Positions 8,934 to 18,539 of a DNA stretch of 64,000 nucleotides are shown here, piece after piece. Source of the stretch: Methylomarinovum caldicuralii. Lineage in GTDB: Bacteria > Pseudomonadota > Gammaproteobacteria > Methylococcales > Methylothermaceae. The position numbers and the translations under genes were made by a program. The notes under the pieces are model-generated. The model was not told the origin of the DNA. It did not search any database and worked only from the letters and a program-made list of their open reading frames with translations. Positions within the stretch are counted from its first letter, which is position 1; the number at the start of each line of letters is the position of its first letter. Where the stretch lies: positions 1,938,990 to 2,002,989 of the forward strand of contig NZ_AP024714.1 of assembly GCF_033126985.1 (NCBI RefSeq), given 5' to 3'.

Positions 8934-10811
8934 ATGGGCTGGAGCCTGCGGGACACGAGCGAGACCTACGCCCTCCCCCACTGGAGCGACGGCTATTTCG
9001 ACATCGACGCCAAGGGTCGCCTGACCGCCCGTCCCTGGCGCGATCCGGCCCGAGGCGAGATCCCCCTGGCGGAGGTGGCCGCCGCCGCTGAGCGCGAGGG
9101 ACTGGCCCTGCCGGTGCTGGTACGCTTCACCGACATCCTCCGCGACCGGGTGGTACGGCTGTCGCAAGCCTTCGCCGCCGCCTGCGGCGAATACGGCTAT
9201 GGGGGAACCTACACGCCGGTCTATCCCATCAAGGTCAACCAGCAGCGCAGCGTGGTGGAGGCGATCCTCCACGCCCCCGTCCCCCGCATCGGCCTCGAGG
9301 CCGGCAGCAAACCGGAGCTGCTGGCCCTGCTGGCGCTGGCCCCCCGGGGCACGCGGGTCATCTGCAACGGCTACAAGGACCGCGCCTACGTCCGCCTGGC
9401 CCTCATCGGCCGCCAGCTGGGACTGGACATGCACATCGTGGTGGAAAAGTCCTCCGAGCTGGACCTGATCCTGGCCGAGAGCGAGGCCCTGGGCATCGAA
9501 CCGCGTCTGGGGGTGCGGCTGCGGCTGGCTTCGGTCACCTCCGGCAAATGGCAGAACAGCGGCGGCGAGAAGGCCAAGTTCGGACTGCCCCCCGCCGGGG
9601 TGCTGGCCCTGGTGGAAACGTTGCAAAGCCACGGCCGCCTGGACTGGCTCACCCTGATGCATTTCCACGTCGGCTCCCAGGTCACCGACATCCACGAGCT
9701 CAAGAAGGCCTTGCGCGAGGCCGGGCGTTACTATGCCGAGCTGCGCCGTCTCGGCGTTCCCGTCACCTGTGTCGATGGCGGCGGCGGCTTGGGGGTCGAC
9801 TACGAAGGCACGCGCTCCAACGACTTCTGCTCGGTCAACTACACCCTGGAGGAATACGCCCACACCCTGGTGCGCGCTTTCGCCGAGATCTGCGCCGAGG
9901 CGGATCTGCCCCATCCCGATCTCGTCACCGAATCGGGCCGGTCACTGACCGCCCATCACGCGGTGCTGATCACCGACGTCACTGAGGTGGAGACGGTTCC
10001 CGCCACGCCGCCACCGGCCACCGACGACACCCCGGCGGTGCTGGCGGACCTGCGCCGCGCCCTCGACCGCCTCGACCACGACGGTCCGGTGGCCACCTTC
10101 CACGACGCCTGGTTCGACCTCCAGGAGGCCCGCACCCTCTATACCCAGGGCAAGCTCACCCTGGCCCAGCTGGCCGAGGCCGAACAACTCAGCCAGATCG
10201 TCGCCCGCCGGGTGCGCGAACGCCTCGACATCCACCTGCGCGCCCACCGCGACCTCCTCGACCATCTCAACGACCGCCTCGCCGACAAGGTCTTCTGCAA
10301 CTTCTCGGTGTTCCAGTCCCTGCCCGACGCCTGGGCCATCGGCCAGATCTTCCCGGTGGTGCCGCTGCAGCGCCTGGACGAGCCGCCAACGCGCCGCGGC
10401 CGCATCATGGACCTGACCTGCGATTCCGACGGCACCCTGAACCGCTACGTGGACCGCCAGAGCGTCGAGACCACCCTGGCCCTGCACGCCATCGCCCCCG
10501 GCGAGCGCTATCTGCTCGGTTTCTTCCTGGTGGGCGCCTACCAGGAAATCCTCGGCGACATGCACAACCTGTTCGGGGACACCCACTCGGTCAACGTGGA
10601 ACTGGACGAAGAGGGCCACTGGCATTTGAAAGAACCGCTGCGGGGCGATCTGGCCTGCGACCTGCTCCGCTACGTCCACATTCCGCCCGAAGCCCTGCAA
10701 CGGGCCTTCCGCAAGAAACTGGCCGAGGCCGAACTGCCCCCGGCCCGGCGCCGCGCCTTCGAAAATGAACTGGTTTCCGGCCTCAACGGCTACACCTACC
10801 TGGAGGACTGA
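8934..10811 (+). CDS. speA: Biosynthetic arginine decarboxylase
   Basis: A 625-residue PLP enzyme (alanine-racemase fold, group IV) converting arginine to agmatine for polyamine synthesis. The PLP-lysine region is YPIKVNQQRSVVEAI near residue 98. Glycine-rich phosphate binding is at VDGGGGLGVDYEGT, and the C-terminal active-site segment is CDSDGTLNRYVD. Length matches SpeA (about 630). The next gene starts 2 bases after its stop. Confidence 0.95.
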   Translation: MGWSLRDTSETYALPHWSDGYFDIDAKGRLTARPWRDPARGEIPLAEVAAAAEREGLALPVLVRFTDILRDRVVRLSQAFAAACGEYGYGGTYTPVYPIKVNQQRSVVEAILHAPVPRIGLEAGSKPELLALLALAPRGTRVICNGYKDRAYVRLALIGRQLGLDMHIVVEKSSELDLILAESEALGIEPRLGVRLRLASVTSGKWQNSGGEKAKFGLPPAGVLALVETLQSHGRLDWLTLMHFHVGSQVTDIHELKKALREAGRYYAELRRLGVPVTCVDGGGGLGVDYEGTRSNDFCSVNYTLEEYAHTLVRAFAEICAEADLPHPDLVTESGRSLTAHHAVLITDVTEVETVPATPPPATDDTPAVLADLRRALDRLDHDGPVATFHDAWFDLQEARTLYTQGKLTLAQLAEAEQLSQIVARRVRERLDIHLRAHRDLLDHLNDRLADKVFCNFSVFQSLPDAWAIGQIFPVVPLQRLDEPPTRRGRIMDLTCDSDGTLNRYVDRQSVETTLALHAIAPGERYLLGFFLVGAYQEILGDMHNLFGDTHSVNVELDEEGHWHLKEPLRGDLACDLLRYVHIPPEALQRAFRKKLAEAELPPARRRAFENELVSGLNGYTYLED

Positions 10812-10813
10812 AG

Positions 10814-11698
10814 ATGACGCTGCAAACCGGTTTCATCGGCCTCGGCGCCATGGGCGCCCCCATGGCCCGCAACTTGGCCCGGGCCGGGCTGCTGACCGCG
10901 GTGTGGAACCGCACCCCGGCCAAGGCGGCCGAGCTGGCGAAGGAACTGGACGTGACCAAAGCTGCCGATCCGGACGATCTGGCCCGCCGCTGTGACGTGG
11001 TCTGCCTGTGCGTCTCCGCCAACGCCGACGTGCTCGAAAGCATCGCCGCCCTGCTGCCGGGGCTGCGACCGGGCACGGTGGTGATCGACTACTCCACCGT
11101 CAGCAGCGAGACCGCCCGTCTGGCGGCGGCGAAGATCCGCGCCGGCGGCGGCGATTTTCTCGACGCCCCGGTTTCCGGCGGCGTCGAGGGCGCCAGAGCC
11201 GGCACCCTGGCGGTCATGGTGGGCGGCGATGCGGACACCCTGGAAAAGGTCCGCCCGGTGCTGGAAGCGGTCGGCGGCCGCATCGCCCACATGGGCGACG
11301 TGGGTGCGGGACAGGCCACCAAGGCAGTCAACCAGGTGCTATGCGCCGGCATCAACCAGGCCGTGTGCGAGGCGCTGGCCTTCGGGCGCGCCCTGGGCCT
11401 GGATCTGGACAAGGTCATCGACGTGGTCTCCAAGGGCGCGGCGGGCAACTGGTTCCTGGAAAAGCGCGGCCCGACCATGATCCGCGGCAGCTTCGAGCCC
11501 GGCTTCAAGCTGTCCCTGCACCACAAGGATCTCAACATCTGCCGGGAGATGGCGCAAAACCTGGACGTTCCGCTGCCTTTGACCGAAAAGACCCTGGCAG
11601 ACTACCGCCGCCTGATGGCCGAGGGTCATGACGAAGAAGATATTTCCGCCCTGTTACGACTGTGGTTTCAGCTGGACAGGAATTGTCAGAAAAATTGA
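10814..11698 (+). CDS. NAD(P)-dependent beta-hydroxyacid dehydrogenase family protein
   Basis: A 294-residue 6-phosphogluconate/3-hydroxyisobutyrate dehydrogenase-like enzyme. An N-terminal Rossmann motif GFIGLGAMGAPMARNLARAG is followed by the substrate-binding signature FLDAPVSGGVEGARAGTLAV and the catalytic-lysine helix GQATKAVNQVL. It could be a tartronate semialdehyde, succinic semialdehyde (GlxR/GLYR-like) or hydroxyisobutyrate reductase; sequence alone does not decide. It follows speA by 2 bases. Confidence 0.85.
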   Translation: MTLQTGFIGLGAMGAPMARNLARAGLLTAVWNRTPAKAAELAKELDVTKAADPDDLARRCDVVCLCVSANADVLESIAALLPGLRPGTVVIDYSTVSSETARLAAAKIRAGGGDFLDAPVSGGVEGARAGTLAVMVGGDADTLEKVRPVLEAVGGRIAHMGDVGAGQATKAVNQVLCAGINQAVCEALAFGRALGLDLDKVIDVVSKGAAGNWFLEKRGPTMIRGSFEPGFKLSLHHKDLNICREMAQNLDVPLPLTEKTLADYRRLMAEGHDEEDISALLRLWFQLDRNCQKN

Positions 11699-11724
11699 CA
11701 AGCAGCTTGCTTGCCAGCAAAAAA

Positions 11725-11749
11725 TTACAAGCAAACCAATGCGTTGTAA
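11725..11749. repeat. Inverted repeat upstream of PEP-CTERM gene
   Basis: TTACAA and TTGTAA are perfect 6-bp arms separated by 13 bases, 81 bases before the PEP-CTERM gene at 11830. It could be an operator or a weak hairpin. No regulator is identified. Confidence 0.35.
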
Positions 11750-11829
11750 AGACGGCATAATTCATGCTTATTTGAAACTTGAGGATAGAGGGCACTCAGA
11801 GACTCAGGATGAATTTCTAGGAGTGCCAA

Positions 11830-12654
11830 ATGAAACACCATCACATAATCCGCTGGCTGACCGCGTTGCTTTTGTTGATGCAGACGCCGGTACGGGCCAT
11901 CACAATTGATGGCGATCTGAACGACTGGATCGCCACCCCCCAGGGCAAAGCCGGCGACTGGCAGCCGCTACGCAATACGACCTCGTCCACTATCGAGGAT
12001 CAAAACACGAATTACCTGAACCCGGGCTATGGCGGCCAGAATTACGATGCCGAAGCCATCTATGTGGAACTCGACAGTGGCACGCTGTACGTCGCCATCG
12101 TGACCGGGTTGGGCCCGTATTCCAGTAAATGGCCCGCCGGCGACATCGCCATCGATTTCGGTGACGACGACAGCTTCGAATACGGCATCGTGGTCCTGGG
12201 AGATATGAGCAATCCCCGCGGCGGGCTGGGCTCAGCCGGCGAGATATATCAGGTCACCGAATGGAATTACGGGCTCTGGACCGCCCCTGACAACCACGAT
12301 CCATCCGGCAGCTCATCGTACAAATCCGCGCATCCGGCGACTGTCAAATCGGGGGAACACAAAGGAACTGCCAGAATGGTTTATCAGAAGGCCCTTTACA
12401 ACGACAACGAGATCACCCAGTTAGGCAAATTCGCTGGCGATCATTATGTGATTGAAACCGCTATCGACGTTTCGGTCTTCGATCCCTCGCTGTGGGGACA
12501 GAAATTCAACGTCCACTGGACGATGGCCTGCGCCAACGACTGGATCGAAGTCGATCCGGTTCCGGAACCACCAGTAGCTTTTCTGTTTGGCGCTGGCCTC
12601 GGCTTGCTGGGATGGTCCCGGTATCAGGGCAGAAGCCGCGCCCACAGATCGTGA
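11830..12654 (+). CDS. PEP-CTERM sorted exported protein
   Basis: A 274-residue exported protein. An N-terminal signal peptide ([16 protein letters not shown]) precedes a mature domain starting [10 protein letters not shown], which resembles DOMON/CBM9-type beta-sandwich openings. The C-terminus carries [19 protein letters not shown] followed by basic residues, the PEP-CTERM sorting signal recognised by exosortase. AGGAGTG lies just ahead of the ATG. No exosortase gene is in the window. The upstream region is AT-rich compared with neighbours. Its 3' end overlaps rimO on the opposite strand by 31 bases. Confidence 0.8.
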   Translation: MKHHHIIRWLTALLLLMQTPVRAITIDGDLNDWIATPQGKAGDWQPLRNTTSSTIEDQNTNYLNPGYGGQNYDAEAIYVELDSGTLYVAIVTGLGPYSSKWPAGDIAIDFGDDDSFEYGIVVLGDMSNPRGGLGSAGEIYQVTEWNYGLWTAPDNHDPSGSSSYKSAHPATVKSGEHKGTARMVYQKALYNDNEITQLGKFAGDHYVIETAIDVSVFDPSLWGQKFNVHWTMACANDWIEVDPVPEPPVAFLFGAGLGLLGWSRYQGRSRAHRS

Positions 12655-13949
12655 TCGCCGGAAGCGGTGATCTCCACCTTCACGAACCGGCCGGGGCGCA
12701 GCTCCCGGCCGTCTTCGATTACCACCACCCCGTCGATTTCCGGGGCATCGCCATAGCTTCGGGCGATGGCGCCTTCTTCGCCGACCTTGTCCACCAGCAC
12801 CGTCTCCACCCGGCCGACCCGTGCGGCCAGCTTTGCAGCGCTGATCTCCGCCTGCAGCGCCATCAGCCGTGCCAGCCGTTCCTCCTTGACCTGCTCCGGC
12901 ACCGCATCGGGCAGCGCGTTGGCGGCCGCTCCCTCCACCGGGGAATAGGTGAACGCCCCCACCCGGTCGATCCGGGCCTCCCGCAGGAAGTCCAGCAACT
13001 GCTCGAACTCGGCCTCGGTTTCCCCCGGGAAACCGACGATGAAGGTGCTGCGCAGCACCAAGTCAGGACACACCCGCCGCCACGCCTCGATCCGCCGCAG
13101 CGTGTCCTCGGCATCGGCCGGACGCTTCATCAACTTGAGAATCCGGGAGCTGGCGTGCTGCAGCGGCACGTCCAGATAGGGCAGGATCTTTCCCTCGGCC
13201 ATCAGGGGGATCACCTCGTCCACATGGGGATAGGGATAGACGTAGTGGAGCCGCACCCACACCCCCAGCTCCCCCAGCCCCCGGGCCAGATCGGTCAGGC
13301 GGGTCTGGAAGCGGCGCCCGCGCCAGTCGTCCTCTCGATACTTGAGATCGGCACCGTAGGCGCTGGTGTCCTGGGAGATCACCAGGATCTCCCGCACCCC
13401 CGCCGTCACCAGCCGCTCGGCCTCGCGCAGCATCTCGCCCACGGGCCGGCTGGCCAAAGGCCCGCGCAGGGAGGGGATGATGCAGAAGGTGCATTTGTGG
13501 TTGCAGCCCTCGGAGATCTTCAGATAGGCGTAGTGGCGCGGCGTCAGCCGGATTCCCTCCGGGGGCACCAGGCTGGTGAAGGGGTCGTGGGCCGGCGGCA
13601 GGTGTTTGTGGACCGCCGCCATCACCCCCTGGTAGTCGTGGGCACCGGTCACCTCCAGCACGCCGGGAAAGCGTTCCCGGATCCTGTCGGCCCGCTCCCC
13701 CAGACAGCCGGTGACGATCACCCGGCCGTGCTCGTCCAGGGCCTCGCCGATGGCCTCCAGGGATTCGGCCACCGCCTCCTCGATGAAACCGCAGGTGTTG
13801 ACCACCACCAGGTCGGCTTGGTCGTAAGTGGGGGAAATCTCGTACCCTTCCGCCCGCAGGCGGGTGAGGATGCGCTCGCTGTCCACCAGCGCCTTGGGGC
13901 AGCCGAGGCTGACGAAGCCGATGCGGGAAGAAGGGGATGTTGCAGGCAT
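12624..13949 (-). CDS. rimO: Ribosomal protein S12 methylthiotransferase RimO
   Basis: A 441-residue radical-SAM enzyme that methylthiolates Asp of ribosomal protein S12. The UPF0004 domain opens [20 protein letters not shown]. The radical-SAM cluster [11 protein letters not shown] is near residue 151, followed by [10 protein letters not shown], and a C-terminal TRAM domain ends near [17 protein letters not shown]. Length is normal. Confidence 0.96.
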   Translation of the reverse strand: MPATSPSSRIGFVSLGCPKALVDSERILTRLRAEGYEISPTYDQADLVVVNTCGFIEEAVAESLEAIGEALDEHGRVIVTGCLGERADRIRERFPGVLEVTGAHDYQGVMAAVHKHLPPAHDPFTSLVPPEGIRLTPRHYAYLKISEGCNHKCTFCIIPSLRGPLASRPVGEMLREAERLVTAGVREILVISQDTSAYGADLKYREDDWRGRRFQTRLTDLARGLGELGVWVRLHYVYPYPHVDEVIPLMAEGKILPYLDVPLQHASSRILKLMKRPADAEDTLRRIEAWRRVCPDLVLRSTFIVGFPGETEAEFEQLLDFLREARIDRVGAFTYSPVEGAAANALPDAVPEQVKEERLARLMALQAEISAAKLAARVGRVETVLVDKVGEEGAIARSYGDAPEIDGVVVIEDGRELRPGRFVKVEITASGDHDLWARLLP

Positions 13950-13978
13950 GACCGAAGATCCAAATCAACGAGCCGGTT

Positions 13979-13984
13979 ATTATA
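13979..13984 (-). promoter_or_regulatory. Candidate -10 box for rimO
   Basis: TATAAT on the minus strand 29 bases upstream of the rimO ATG. The -35 is unclear. Confidence 0.4.
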
Positions 13985-14039
13985 TCGCAGTCCCCGTGAG
14001 CCTGATTTTCCGCTGGCTTTCATGCACCCAAGGAGGAAG

Positions 14040-14265
14040 ACCCGGACACTCAGGATCCGTCCCCGGCCACGAGGAGCGGGCAGGCTTGCCTGCCTGCGGC
14101 TCGGTTCGCCCCGGTCGCCCGGGCTCAAGAGCCTTGCCGTGTCGAATGTCACCATCGTCAAACCCTTCTTCCCGTCCGGCCCGCCTCGGGACCAGAGCCT
14201 GCGGCTGTTCAAAATCGCTCATGGCGGGACTTCCACCCGCAGGGGCGCACCCATGCCGGGCGCAC
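14040..14265 (-). other. Possible degenerate group II intron 5' region (class C-like), no ORF
   Basis: This non-coding stretch lies between rimO and the VWA gene. On the minus strand, directly after the terminator at 14271-14297, the sequence reads GTGCGCCCGGCATGGGTGCG, then a small hairpin containing GGGTGGAAGTCCC. That resembles, from memory, the first bases of domain I of bacterial group II introns, and class C introns are known to insert just after terminators. No reverse transcriptase frame and no domain V could be identified. The rest is GC-rich with several inverted repeats. The right boundary is arbitrary. Confidence 0.3.
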
Positions 14266-14270
14266 CACCC

Positions 14271-14297
14271 AAAAAAACGCCCGCCGGAGGGCGGGCG
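14271..14297 (-). terminator. Rho-independent terminator of the VWA/PEP-CTERM gene
   Basis: Minus strand: CGCCCGCC, loop CTCC, GGCGGGCG, then seven T. It lies 25 bases after the stop at 14322. Confidence 0.88.
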
Positions 14298-14321
14298 CTG
14301 TCGGTTCGTGTAAAGAAAATT

Positions 14322-15278
14322 TTACACTTGAGCCTTGCGGCGGCCGAAGCCCAGTCCGGCAAGACCCAGGCCGAACAGGGCCAGGGTGGCGGGTTCGGGG
14401 ACGGTTGGTTGACCGATCGGCGGCTGTTGCTGAATCTCGGCCACCTTGAGGTCCACGAAAGCCTTCGTGAACGAGTCAGCGGTCACCCCGCCGGCCCGGA
14501 GCTTTTGCAAATCCCAGGCGGCCCCGCCCGTATTCCAGGCGAGCTTTACATAGTCATCAAAGGTTGTTCTAGCACAGAAGCCTGACTTGCTACCGTTCCC
14601 TTCCTTGGTGAATCCGCCATTGCCGTCGGCAATATAGGCGTTGCGCTTGGAATCCACCCCCAAGGCGGCCCCGGAAGGTCCGGCAAAATTGCAGTTGACC
14701 ACGGCGTTCAGAAGGGAGTTGGCCCCGGTCAGCTGGTTCTGGATGCCGGCGAAGCTCAAAGTGTTATCGGTGTTGTCGCGGTCCTCGTCGGTGATGAGGA
14801 TGACGTTCAGGGCTGCGTTGGCCCGCGGGGTGTAGTTGTCGAAGAAAAAGTCGATCCCGGCCCAGCCGTCTTCGGTGGCGCCATCTGTGACAAGCGGGGT
14901 ATCAAGATTGGTGAAGCCAGAAGCCGCAAACCAGTCGTCGCTGCCGGACGTGTGCTTGTGAGGCTCCTGCACCAATCCGCCAGGTTGATCATGGCTGCTG
15001 CTCCCGAAGCCCACCAAAGCGTAGCGGTTGGGGTCGGCACCGGCCCCGACTCCGGCACTCTTCAGAGCGCTTTCCAGAGCCGAGACCATGTCTGGAATCC
15101 AGGCATGTTCACCACCCATACTGCCGGATTCGTCGACGATCAGTACTACATCGGCGGCGACAGGCACCGCCTCCGCCCCACCCCATGCCAGGGTCAGGGC
15201 AAGACTCGAGATGGCTACTGGCACGCGCCTTGGGCGCGGGGCATTTGCCTGCGGGACGGATGTAAAAAATTCTGACAA
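14322..15278 (-). CDS. Exported von Willebrand A domain protein with PEP-CTERM anchor
   Basis: About 318 residues. After a signal sequence (APRPRRVPVAISSLALTLAW), a VWA domain opens VVLIVDESGSMGG, the DxSxS metal-ion-dependent adhesion site. It ends with VPEPATLALFGLGLAGLGFG plus RRK, a textbook PEP-CTERM sorting signal. All candidate starts are non-ATG. I chose TTG at 15278, because it lies just outside the upstream gene and keeps the arginines before the hydrophobic core. GTG at 15224 or GTG at 15329 are alternatives. The close spacing suggests co-transcription with the YyaL-like gene. A surface adhesin-like role is inferred. Confidence 0.75.
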   Translation of the reverse strand: MSEFFTSVPQANAPRPRRVPVAISSLALTLAWGGAEAVPVAADVVLIVDESGSMGGEHAWIPDMVSALESALKSAGVGAGADPNRYALVGFGSSSHDQPGGLVQEPHKHTSGSDDWFAASGFTNLDTPLVTDGATEDGWAGIDFFFDNYTPRANAALNVILITDEDRDNTDNTLSFAGIQNQLTGANSLLNAVVNCNFAGPSGAALGVDSKRNAYIADGNGGFTKEGNGSKSGFCARTTFDDYVKLAWNTGGAAWDLQKLRAGGVTADSFTKAFVDLKVAEIQQQPPIGQPTVPEPATLALFGLGLAGLGFGRRKAQV

Positions 15279-15280
15279 AC

Positions 15281-17572
15281 TCAGGGAACCGCCGGCACCT
15301 GAAGCCGCACCGCCTCCGGCGCCAGGCACTGCCGGTCATCGCAGGCCTGCAGCCGCAGCTTCAGCGGCAACGGGCCCTGCCCGAGATTAGCCCGGAAACG
15401 CAGCTCGACCCGGCCCTGATACAGCGACAGCGGCCGGCGGCTGTCAAGCATTTCGACACCCCAGGGCGGAGGATAGGCGATCGGCCCCAGGCGCCAGCCG
15501 CAGGCGGGTGAGTCCAGGGTCAGGCGGGTGGGGATGCGGTCTTCGCCCGGTTCCGGGCCGTTGAGGTGCCAGCCGTCGGCGATCCTGAGCCAGACCACGC
15601 CTTTCCCTCTCTGTAAAAAGCCGCTGACACGGACATGGCCGCGGGCGGCCCACTGCACCGGGCCGGTTTCGCCCTGTTCGAACTCGCGCAGGGCCAGCAG
15701 CAGCCAGGCGAACCCCGTGGGACTGCGGCGAACTGAAAGCCCGAGGGCGGCGGCCAGCCGGCGCAGGCGGGTTCGGTATTCCAGCCGGGGGGCGCGGCGC
15801 TGGAGGCGGGCCAGCACCCGGGCGGCGGCGGCGTTGCCGGAGGGCTGGGCGCTGTCGTAGAGGTCCTTGGGCCGCACCATCAGCGGCTCTTCCCCGCCGC
15901 GGTTCATGAAGAAGCCGCCCTGCGCTCCGTCCCAGAACTCGGCCAGCATGGTGGCGGCAAGCTCCCGGGCGCGGTCGAGCCAGAGCGGATTGGCGCTCAT
16001 GTCGTAGAGGGCCAGCAGGCCCTCGGCGAGGAAGGCGTAGTCCTCCTGCAGGCCGTCGCCCCCGGCGCGGCCGTGCAGGGAGGCGCGCAGCAGCCGGCCG
16101 CCGCGGCGGTGGTGCTTCCACAGGAAATCGGCGGCGCGGCGGGCGGCGAGCAGGTATTCGGGTTCGTGGAGCAGGCGGGCGGCCTCGGCCAGGGCGGCGA
16201 TCATCATGCCGTTCCAGGCGGTGACGAGCTTGTCGTCGCGCAGGGGCGGCACCCGCCGTTGCCGCACCCGGTACAGCCGCTGGAGGACATGGTCGAGCCG
16301 GGTCAGCAGTTCGTCTTCGGTCATTCCCCTGGCCCGGGCGATTTCTGCCAGGGGCCGGGGCAGGTGAAGCACGTTCTTGCCCTCGAAATTGCCGGCTTCG
16401 GTGATGCCGAAGACTTCGATGGCCAGCTCGGCATCGGCCGGCGGCAGGGCGGCGCGGATTTCGGCTGGGGTCCAGAGGAAGAACTTGCCCTCCTCCCCTT
16501 CGCTGTCGGCGTCGGTGGCCGAATAGAAGCCGCCGCCGGGGGCAGTCAGCTCCCGCAGGACGTAGTCGAAGGTTAGGCGGGCGGTGCGTTCGAAAAAGCG
16601 GTCGCCGGTGATCGCGGCGGCGTGGGTGTAGATGCGGCCGAGCTGGGCCTGGTTGTAGAGCATCTTCTCGAAGTGGGGCACCTGCCAGGCGGCATCGGTG
16701 CTGTAACGGTGAAAGCCGCCGCCGACCTGGTCGCAGAGGCCGCCGCGGGCCATGGCGCCGAGGGTCTTGCGCACCACTTCCAGCACCTTGGGATCGTCAC
16801 TGCGCCACAGTTCGTCGATGAGCAGGGCCAGCCACGGCTCGTTGGGAAACTTGGGGGCATCGCCAAAACCCCCGTGGCGGGGATCGAAGCGGGCGACGAT
16901 TTCGTCGATGGCGCGATGAACCAGGGATGCGTCGATCTCCGCCTGCCCCTCCGGCTGCTGCAGCCGCGCCACTTCCTCGGCGACGCTGCCGGCCTGGGCC
17001 TCGATCTCCCGACGCCGGGATTTCCAGGCCTCGGCGACGCGCAGCAACAACGTTTTGAATTGCCCCGGCGGGAAATAGGTGCCGCCGAAGAACAGCCTGC
17101 CGTCCGGGGTCAGGAAGGCCGACAGGGGCCAGCCGCCGTGGCCGGTGAGCAGCTGGACCGCGCTCATGTAGGCGGCGTCCACGTCGGGACGCTGCTCCCG
17201 GTCCACCTTGACCGGCACGAAACGGCGGTTGAGGATGGCGGCGATTTCCGGGTCCTCGAAGCTCTGTTCCTCCATCACGTGGCACCAGTGGCAGGTGGCG
17301 TAGCCGATGGAGAGAAAGACCGGCTTGTCCTCCCTTTTGGCCTTTGCGAAGGCTTCCGGCCCCCAGGGATACCAATCCACCGGGTTATGGGCGTGCTGGA
17401 GCAGGTAGGGGGAGTCTTCGAGGATCAGGCGGTTGGTGTATCGGGGGCTGCCGTCGGGGTTCAGGTGGCGGGTGCGGGGACGGTAACCGGGCCCTTTGGC
17501 CTGGAGGGCCGCCTGCAGTTTTCGCTGTAGTTCGGCCGGGTAGGTGATGCCCTCGGCGTGGGGAAGGGACAT
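15281..17572 (-). CDS. YyaL/DUF255 thioredoxin-fold protein with C-terminal DsbD-like domain
   Basis: A 763-residue protein. The N-terminal thioredoxin-like DUF255 domain has the motif [19 protein letters not shown] near residue 95, followed by [14 protein letters not shown]. The middle is an (alpha/alpha)6 glycoside-hydrolase-like barrel as in YyaL/SPATA20. Residues about 637-763 look like an added domain: [16 protein letters not shown], then [15 protein letters not shown], which resembles the N-terminal reductase-binding domain of DsbD. The start at 17572 has GAGG 8 bases upstream. An in-frame TTG at 17635 would add [14 protein letters not shown], a poor signal peptide. Biological role is unknown. 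Confidence 0.8.
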   Translation of the reverse strand: MSLPHAEGITYPAELQRKLQAALQAKGPGYRPRTRHLNPDGSPRYTNRLILEDSPYLLQHAHNPVDWYPWGPEAFAKAKREDKPVFLSIGYATCHWCHVMEEQSFEDPEIAAILNRRFVPVKVDREQRPDVDAAYMSAVQLLTGHGGWPLSAFLTPDGRLFFGGTYFPPGQFKTLLLRVAEAWKSRRREIEAQAGSVAEEVARLQQPEGQAEIDASLVHRAIDEIVARFDPRHGGFGDAPKFPNEPWLALLIDELWRSDDPKVLEVVRKTLGAMARGGLCDQVGGGFHRYSTDAAWQVPHFEKMLYNQAQLGRIYTHAAAITGDRFFERTARLTFDYVLRELTAPGGGFYSATDADSEGEEGKFFLWTPAEIRAALPPADAELAIEVFGITEAGNFEGKNVLHLPRPLAEIARARGMTEDELLTRLDHVLQRLYRVRQRRVPPLRDDKLVTAWNGMMIAALAEAARLLHEPEYLLAARRAADFLWKHHRRGGRLLRASLHGRAGGDGLQEDYAFLAEGLLALYDMSANPLWLDRARELAATMLAEFWDGAQGGFFMNRGGEEPLMVRPKDLYDSAQPSGNAAAARVLARLQRRAPRLEYRTRLRRLAAALGLSVRRSPTGFAWLLLALREFEQGETGPVQWAARGHVRVSGFLQRGKGVVWLRIADGWHLNGPEPGEDRIPTRLTLDSPACGWRLGPIAYPPPWGVEMLDSRRPLSLYQGRVELRFRANLGQGPLPLKLRLQACDDRQCLAPEAVRLQVPAVP

Positions 17573-17689
17573 GGCACTGGCCTCGAAGGTGAGGAAAAGA
17601 GCGGTTCTACGCCAGGGCCGATAATGCCACCACAATCACAACAAAAAAGAAACAATTGCGGGAACAAATCCATATTTATGCAGTCTATG

Positions 17690-17783
17690 GAAACGAGTGT
17701 TCATCACTTACCTCCTTCTTAGGGTCCTCCTCATGGGTATTGCTCCCATGCCTTGGCCCGCCCTTCCCGGCGGGCCTTTTTTT
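17690..17783 (+). ncRNA. Candidate trans-acting small RNA with two anti-Shine-Dalgarno motifs
   Basis: This gap between two minus-strand genes contains, on the plus strand, CCTCCTT (17711-17717), TCCTCCT (17725-17731), a perfect 6-bp hairpin CATGGG/CCCATG (17732-17750) and a strong Rho-independent terminator. No plus-strand gene precedes it, so an independent RNA is the simplest reading. The 5' end is estimated. Unstructured C-rich motifs that pair with ribosome-binding sites are known from other bacterial small RNAs. The complementary strand could instead encode a 22-residue peptide behind a perfect Shine-Dalgarno. Confidence 0.5.
17755..17783 (+). terminator. Rho-independent terminator, plus strand
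   Basis: GGCCCGCC, loop CTTCCC, GGCGGGCC, then seven T. The T-run is only on the plus strand, so it cannot serve the minus-strand gene ending at 17786. Confidence 0.85.
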
Positions 17784-17785
17784 GT

Positions 17786-18532
17786 CTAGCCCTCGTCCCC
17801 GAGGCGCAGCCGGCCCATGCCGACGGCGGCGTCGATGACCCGCTCGGCCAGGCGCGAGAACGGCAGGCTCTGAATCCACACGCTGCCGGTGCCCGAAAGC
17901 GTGGCCAGAAACATCCCTTCGCCGCCGAAGAACATGCTCCTGAGCCCGCCGGCCAGGCCGATGCCGTAGTCGATCCCCGGCCCGAAGGCCACCAGGCAGC
18001 CGGTGTCGATGCGGATCGTCCCCCCCGCCAGATCCTTCTTCACCACCTTGCCGCCGGCATGGAGGAAGGCCATGCCGTCCCCCTCCAGGCGCTCGAGGAT
18101 GAAGCCCTCGCCGCCGAAGAAGCCGGTGCCCAGGCGCTTCTGGAACACCACGTCGATCTTCGTCCCCTTGGCGGCGGCGAGGAAGGCGTCCTTCTGGCAG
18201 GTGACCTCCCCGCCCAATTGGGCCAGATCGACGGGAATGATGGAGCCGGGATAGGGGGCGGCGAAGGCGACGGTACGCGGGCGCTGCCCCTCGTTGGTGA
18301 AATGGGTCAAAAACAGCGACTCGCCGGTGAGCATGCGCTTTCCCAGGGACCACAGCTTGCCCATAACCCCGGCCTCGGAGCCGTCCCCGAGGCGGGTTTC
18401 GAAGGCGATGTCCTCCTCCATGTAGAGCATCATCCCCGCCTCGGCCACCACGGTCTCGCCGGGATCGAGGACGATCTCCACCAGCTGCAGGTCCTCACCG
18501 ACGATGCGGTAATCGACTTCGTGGCTTTGCAT
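17786..18532 (-). CDS. AIM24 / TIGR00266 family protein
   Basis: A 248-residue beta-sandwich protein of the AIM24 family with no assigned reaction. Signature segments are [20 protein letters not shown], then the repeated [16 protein letters not shown] and [15 protein letters not shown]. It is 7 bases downstream of dapE on the same strand and probably co-transcribed. A link to diaminopimelate synthesis is not implied by the family. Confidence 0.85.
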   Translation of the reverse strand: MQSHEVDYRIVGEDLQLVEIVLDPGETVVAEAGMMLYMEEDIAFETRLGDGSEAGVMGKLWSLGKRMLTGESLFLTHFTNEGQRPRTVAFAAPYPGSIIPVDLAQLGGEVTCQKDAFLAAAKGTKIDVVFQKRLGTGFFGGEGFILERLEGDGMAFLHAGGKVVKKDLAGGTIRIDTGCLVAFGPGIDYGIGLAGGLRSMFFGGEGMFLATLSGTGSVWIQSLPFSRLAERVIDAAVGMGRLRLGDEG

Positions 18533-18539
18533 GGTCTTT

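Noticed and set aside
17636-17704. A 22-codon minus-strand frame behind a perfect AAGGAGGT
   Set aside because: The strong Shine-Dalgarno is the complement of the C-rich motif of the candidate small RNA, and the terminator faces the plus strand. The peptide has no recognisable features. Kept as the main alternative.
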